From CAINVV01 sp037137375 (GTDB taxonomy: Bacteria; Bacteroidota; Bacteroidia; Bacteroidales; Prolixibacteraceae): DNA of 64,000 nt. A program made the position numbers and the translations under genes. Positions 63,324-64,000 of this stretch are shown in pieces (position 1 is the first letter of the stretch; every line of letters starts with the position of its first letter). The notes under the pieces are model-generated. The model ran no database searches. It was not told the DNA's origin and was given only the letters and a program-made list of their open reading frames with translations. Location: assembly GCA_037137375.1 (NCBI GenBank), contig JBAXKJ010000009.1, positions 1 through 64,000 on the forward strand, given 5' to 3'.

Positions 63324-64000
63324 TTAAAGACTAACGATCTTTCGGATGTCATCCAGTATTTTCATAAGGTTGAGTGAATCCTGATGGCTCATGATATCAC
63401 TCTCTAACTGCTTATATTCCAGGCATTTCATAGCATTAATAGCCTCGAGTTTTAGTCCGCAGGAACCTTCCTCCCAGTTTAAGACTTTCGTGGGTTCACC
63501 TGGAATTTGAATTTCGAGTGTTTGGTCTAATGCTGAACTCCTTCTGAGCCGAAGCGAGCCCTTTTCGCAAAAAATATCTGTTCCTACCCCTACAGAAGAC
63601 ATAAAGGAAGCAAAAATGGAGGCGGTCTTATCTCCTTCAAACTTGAAAAGGGCCGTGATGGACTGATCAATCTTTTGAGGAGTAAAATCGGCAAAAGCGG
63701 CCATTTCCAAGGGTTTTCCAATGAACCACAAGGCATCGAAAATTGGATACAGACCAATATCCAGCAATGCGCTACCACCCAGTTCCGGATTATAAAGCCT
63801 GCCTTTAGGGTCGTAAGGGGATCTGTTGAAACCAAACCACCCCTGGAGATGTTTGATTTCTCCTAAGAGTCCGGAATTAAGTATTTTACGGGCTTCCTGG
63901 TAAGAGGGCTGATGCGGGGTGAAGAAAGCCTCCATCAAGAAGGTTTGTTCCTCCTGTGCGGTCCGGATCATCTCTTTGACCTGAGTTGAATTCAATGCGA
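63324..64000 (-). CDS. Gfo/Idh/MocA family oxidoreductase, N-terminus beyond the window
   Basis: Only the C-terminal part is present. The reading frame continues through the last base of the window: residues upstream of NSTQVKEMIRTAQEEQTFLM read A-L, in line with the family phrase KPLALN. Visible features are EAFFTPHQPSYQEARKIL, GELKH-like GEIKHLQGWFGF, GGSALLDIGLYPIFDALWFI and the C-terminal domain. It is unlike the other Gfo/Idh gene here in detail, nearer to dimeric dihydrodiol/xylose dehydrogenase types. Cofactor NAD(P) is expected. Confidence 0.88.
   Translation of the reverse strand, partial: ALNSTQVKEMIRTAQEEQTFLMEAFFTPHQPSYQEARKILNSGLLGEIKHLQGWFGFNRSPYDPKGRLYNPELGGSALLDIGLYPIFDALWFIGKPLEMAAFADFTPQKIDQSITALFKFEGDKTASIFASFMSSVGVGTDIFCEKGSLRLRRSSALDQTLEIQIPGEPTKVLNWEEGSCGLKLEAINAMKCLEYKQLESDIMSHQDSLNLMKILDDIRKIVSL

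Overview
The window looks like chromosome of a saccharolytic Bacteroidota. The evidence is a SusC/SusD pair, signal peptides that end in A-Q, lipoprotein signals, several upstream boxes that fit the Bacteroidota -7 consensus TAnnTTTG, and the absence of clear Shine-Dalgarno sequences. Base composition is moderate, roughly 40-45% GC by eye. A marine or sediment Marinilabiliales/Prolixibacteraceae-type genome would fit, but that rank is inference. No rRNA, tRNA, CRISPR array, transposase or phage gene was recognised. No gene-free stretch exceeds about 300 bases; the longest is 50177-50470.

Region 1 (about 109-33140) is one large polysaccharide utilization locus. Thirteen genes run on the minus strand in this order of transcription: sodium:solute symporter, cytosolic FAD oxidoreductase, SusC, SusD, GH16 with lectin-like domains, GH16 with an inserted discoidin domain, GH106-like, GH43-like, a second FAD oxidoreductase with a Tat signal, Sip1/GH36-like alpha-galactosidase, a three-enzyme fusion (GH43-like, SGNH esterase, alpha/beta esterase), GH116-like, and GH106. 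A LacI-family regulator is divergent from the symporter, and the shared upstream region holds a duplicated operator array. The predicted substrate is a branched, probably acylated polysaccharide with alpha-L-rhamnosyl and galactosyl side groups and a backbone cut by GH16 enzymes. No sulfatase or polysaccharide lyase is present. The paired FAD oxidoreductases are the least explained part.

Region 2 (33160-46219) is mostly housekeeping: a PQQ-type propeller protein, a small membrane protein, an M28 peptidase, a HlyD-MFS-TolC efflux operon, a DUF4056-like protein followed by Maf, an FKBP lipoprotein followed by an IspZ-Nudix fusion, an NrnA-like DHH phosphoesterase, nucleoside diphosphate kinase and thiol peroxidase.

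Region 3 (46266-64000) has a GH78 rhamnosidase with a secreted lactonase-type propeller, which may extend the rhamnose theme. It also holds an HEXXH lipoprotein, CorA, a Gfo/Idh/MocA oxidoreductase, TatD, a PAS histidine kinase, an HGSNAT-like acyltransferase, a GH20 hexosaminidase, a DUF5916 outer-membrane protein, and a Gfo/Idh/MocA gene cut by the window edge. Three non-coding structures stand out here: a 151-bp inverted-repeat element, a REP-like double hairpin, and a heptamer tandem array that contains the stop codons of two convergent genes.
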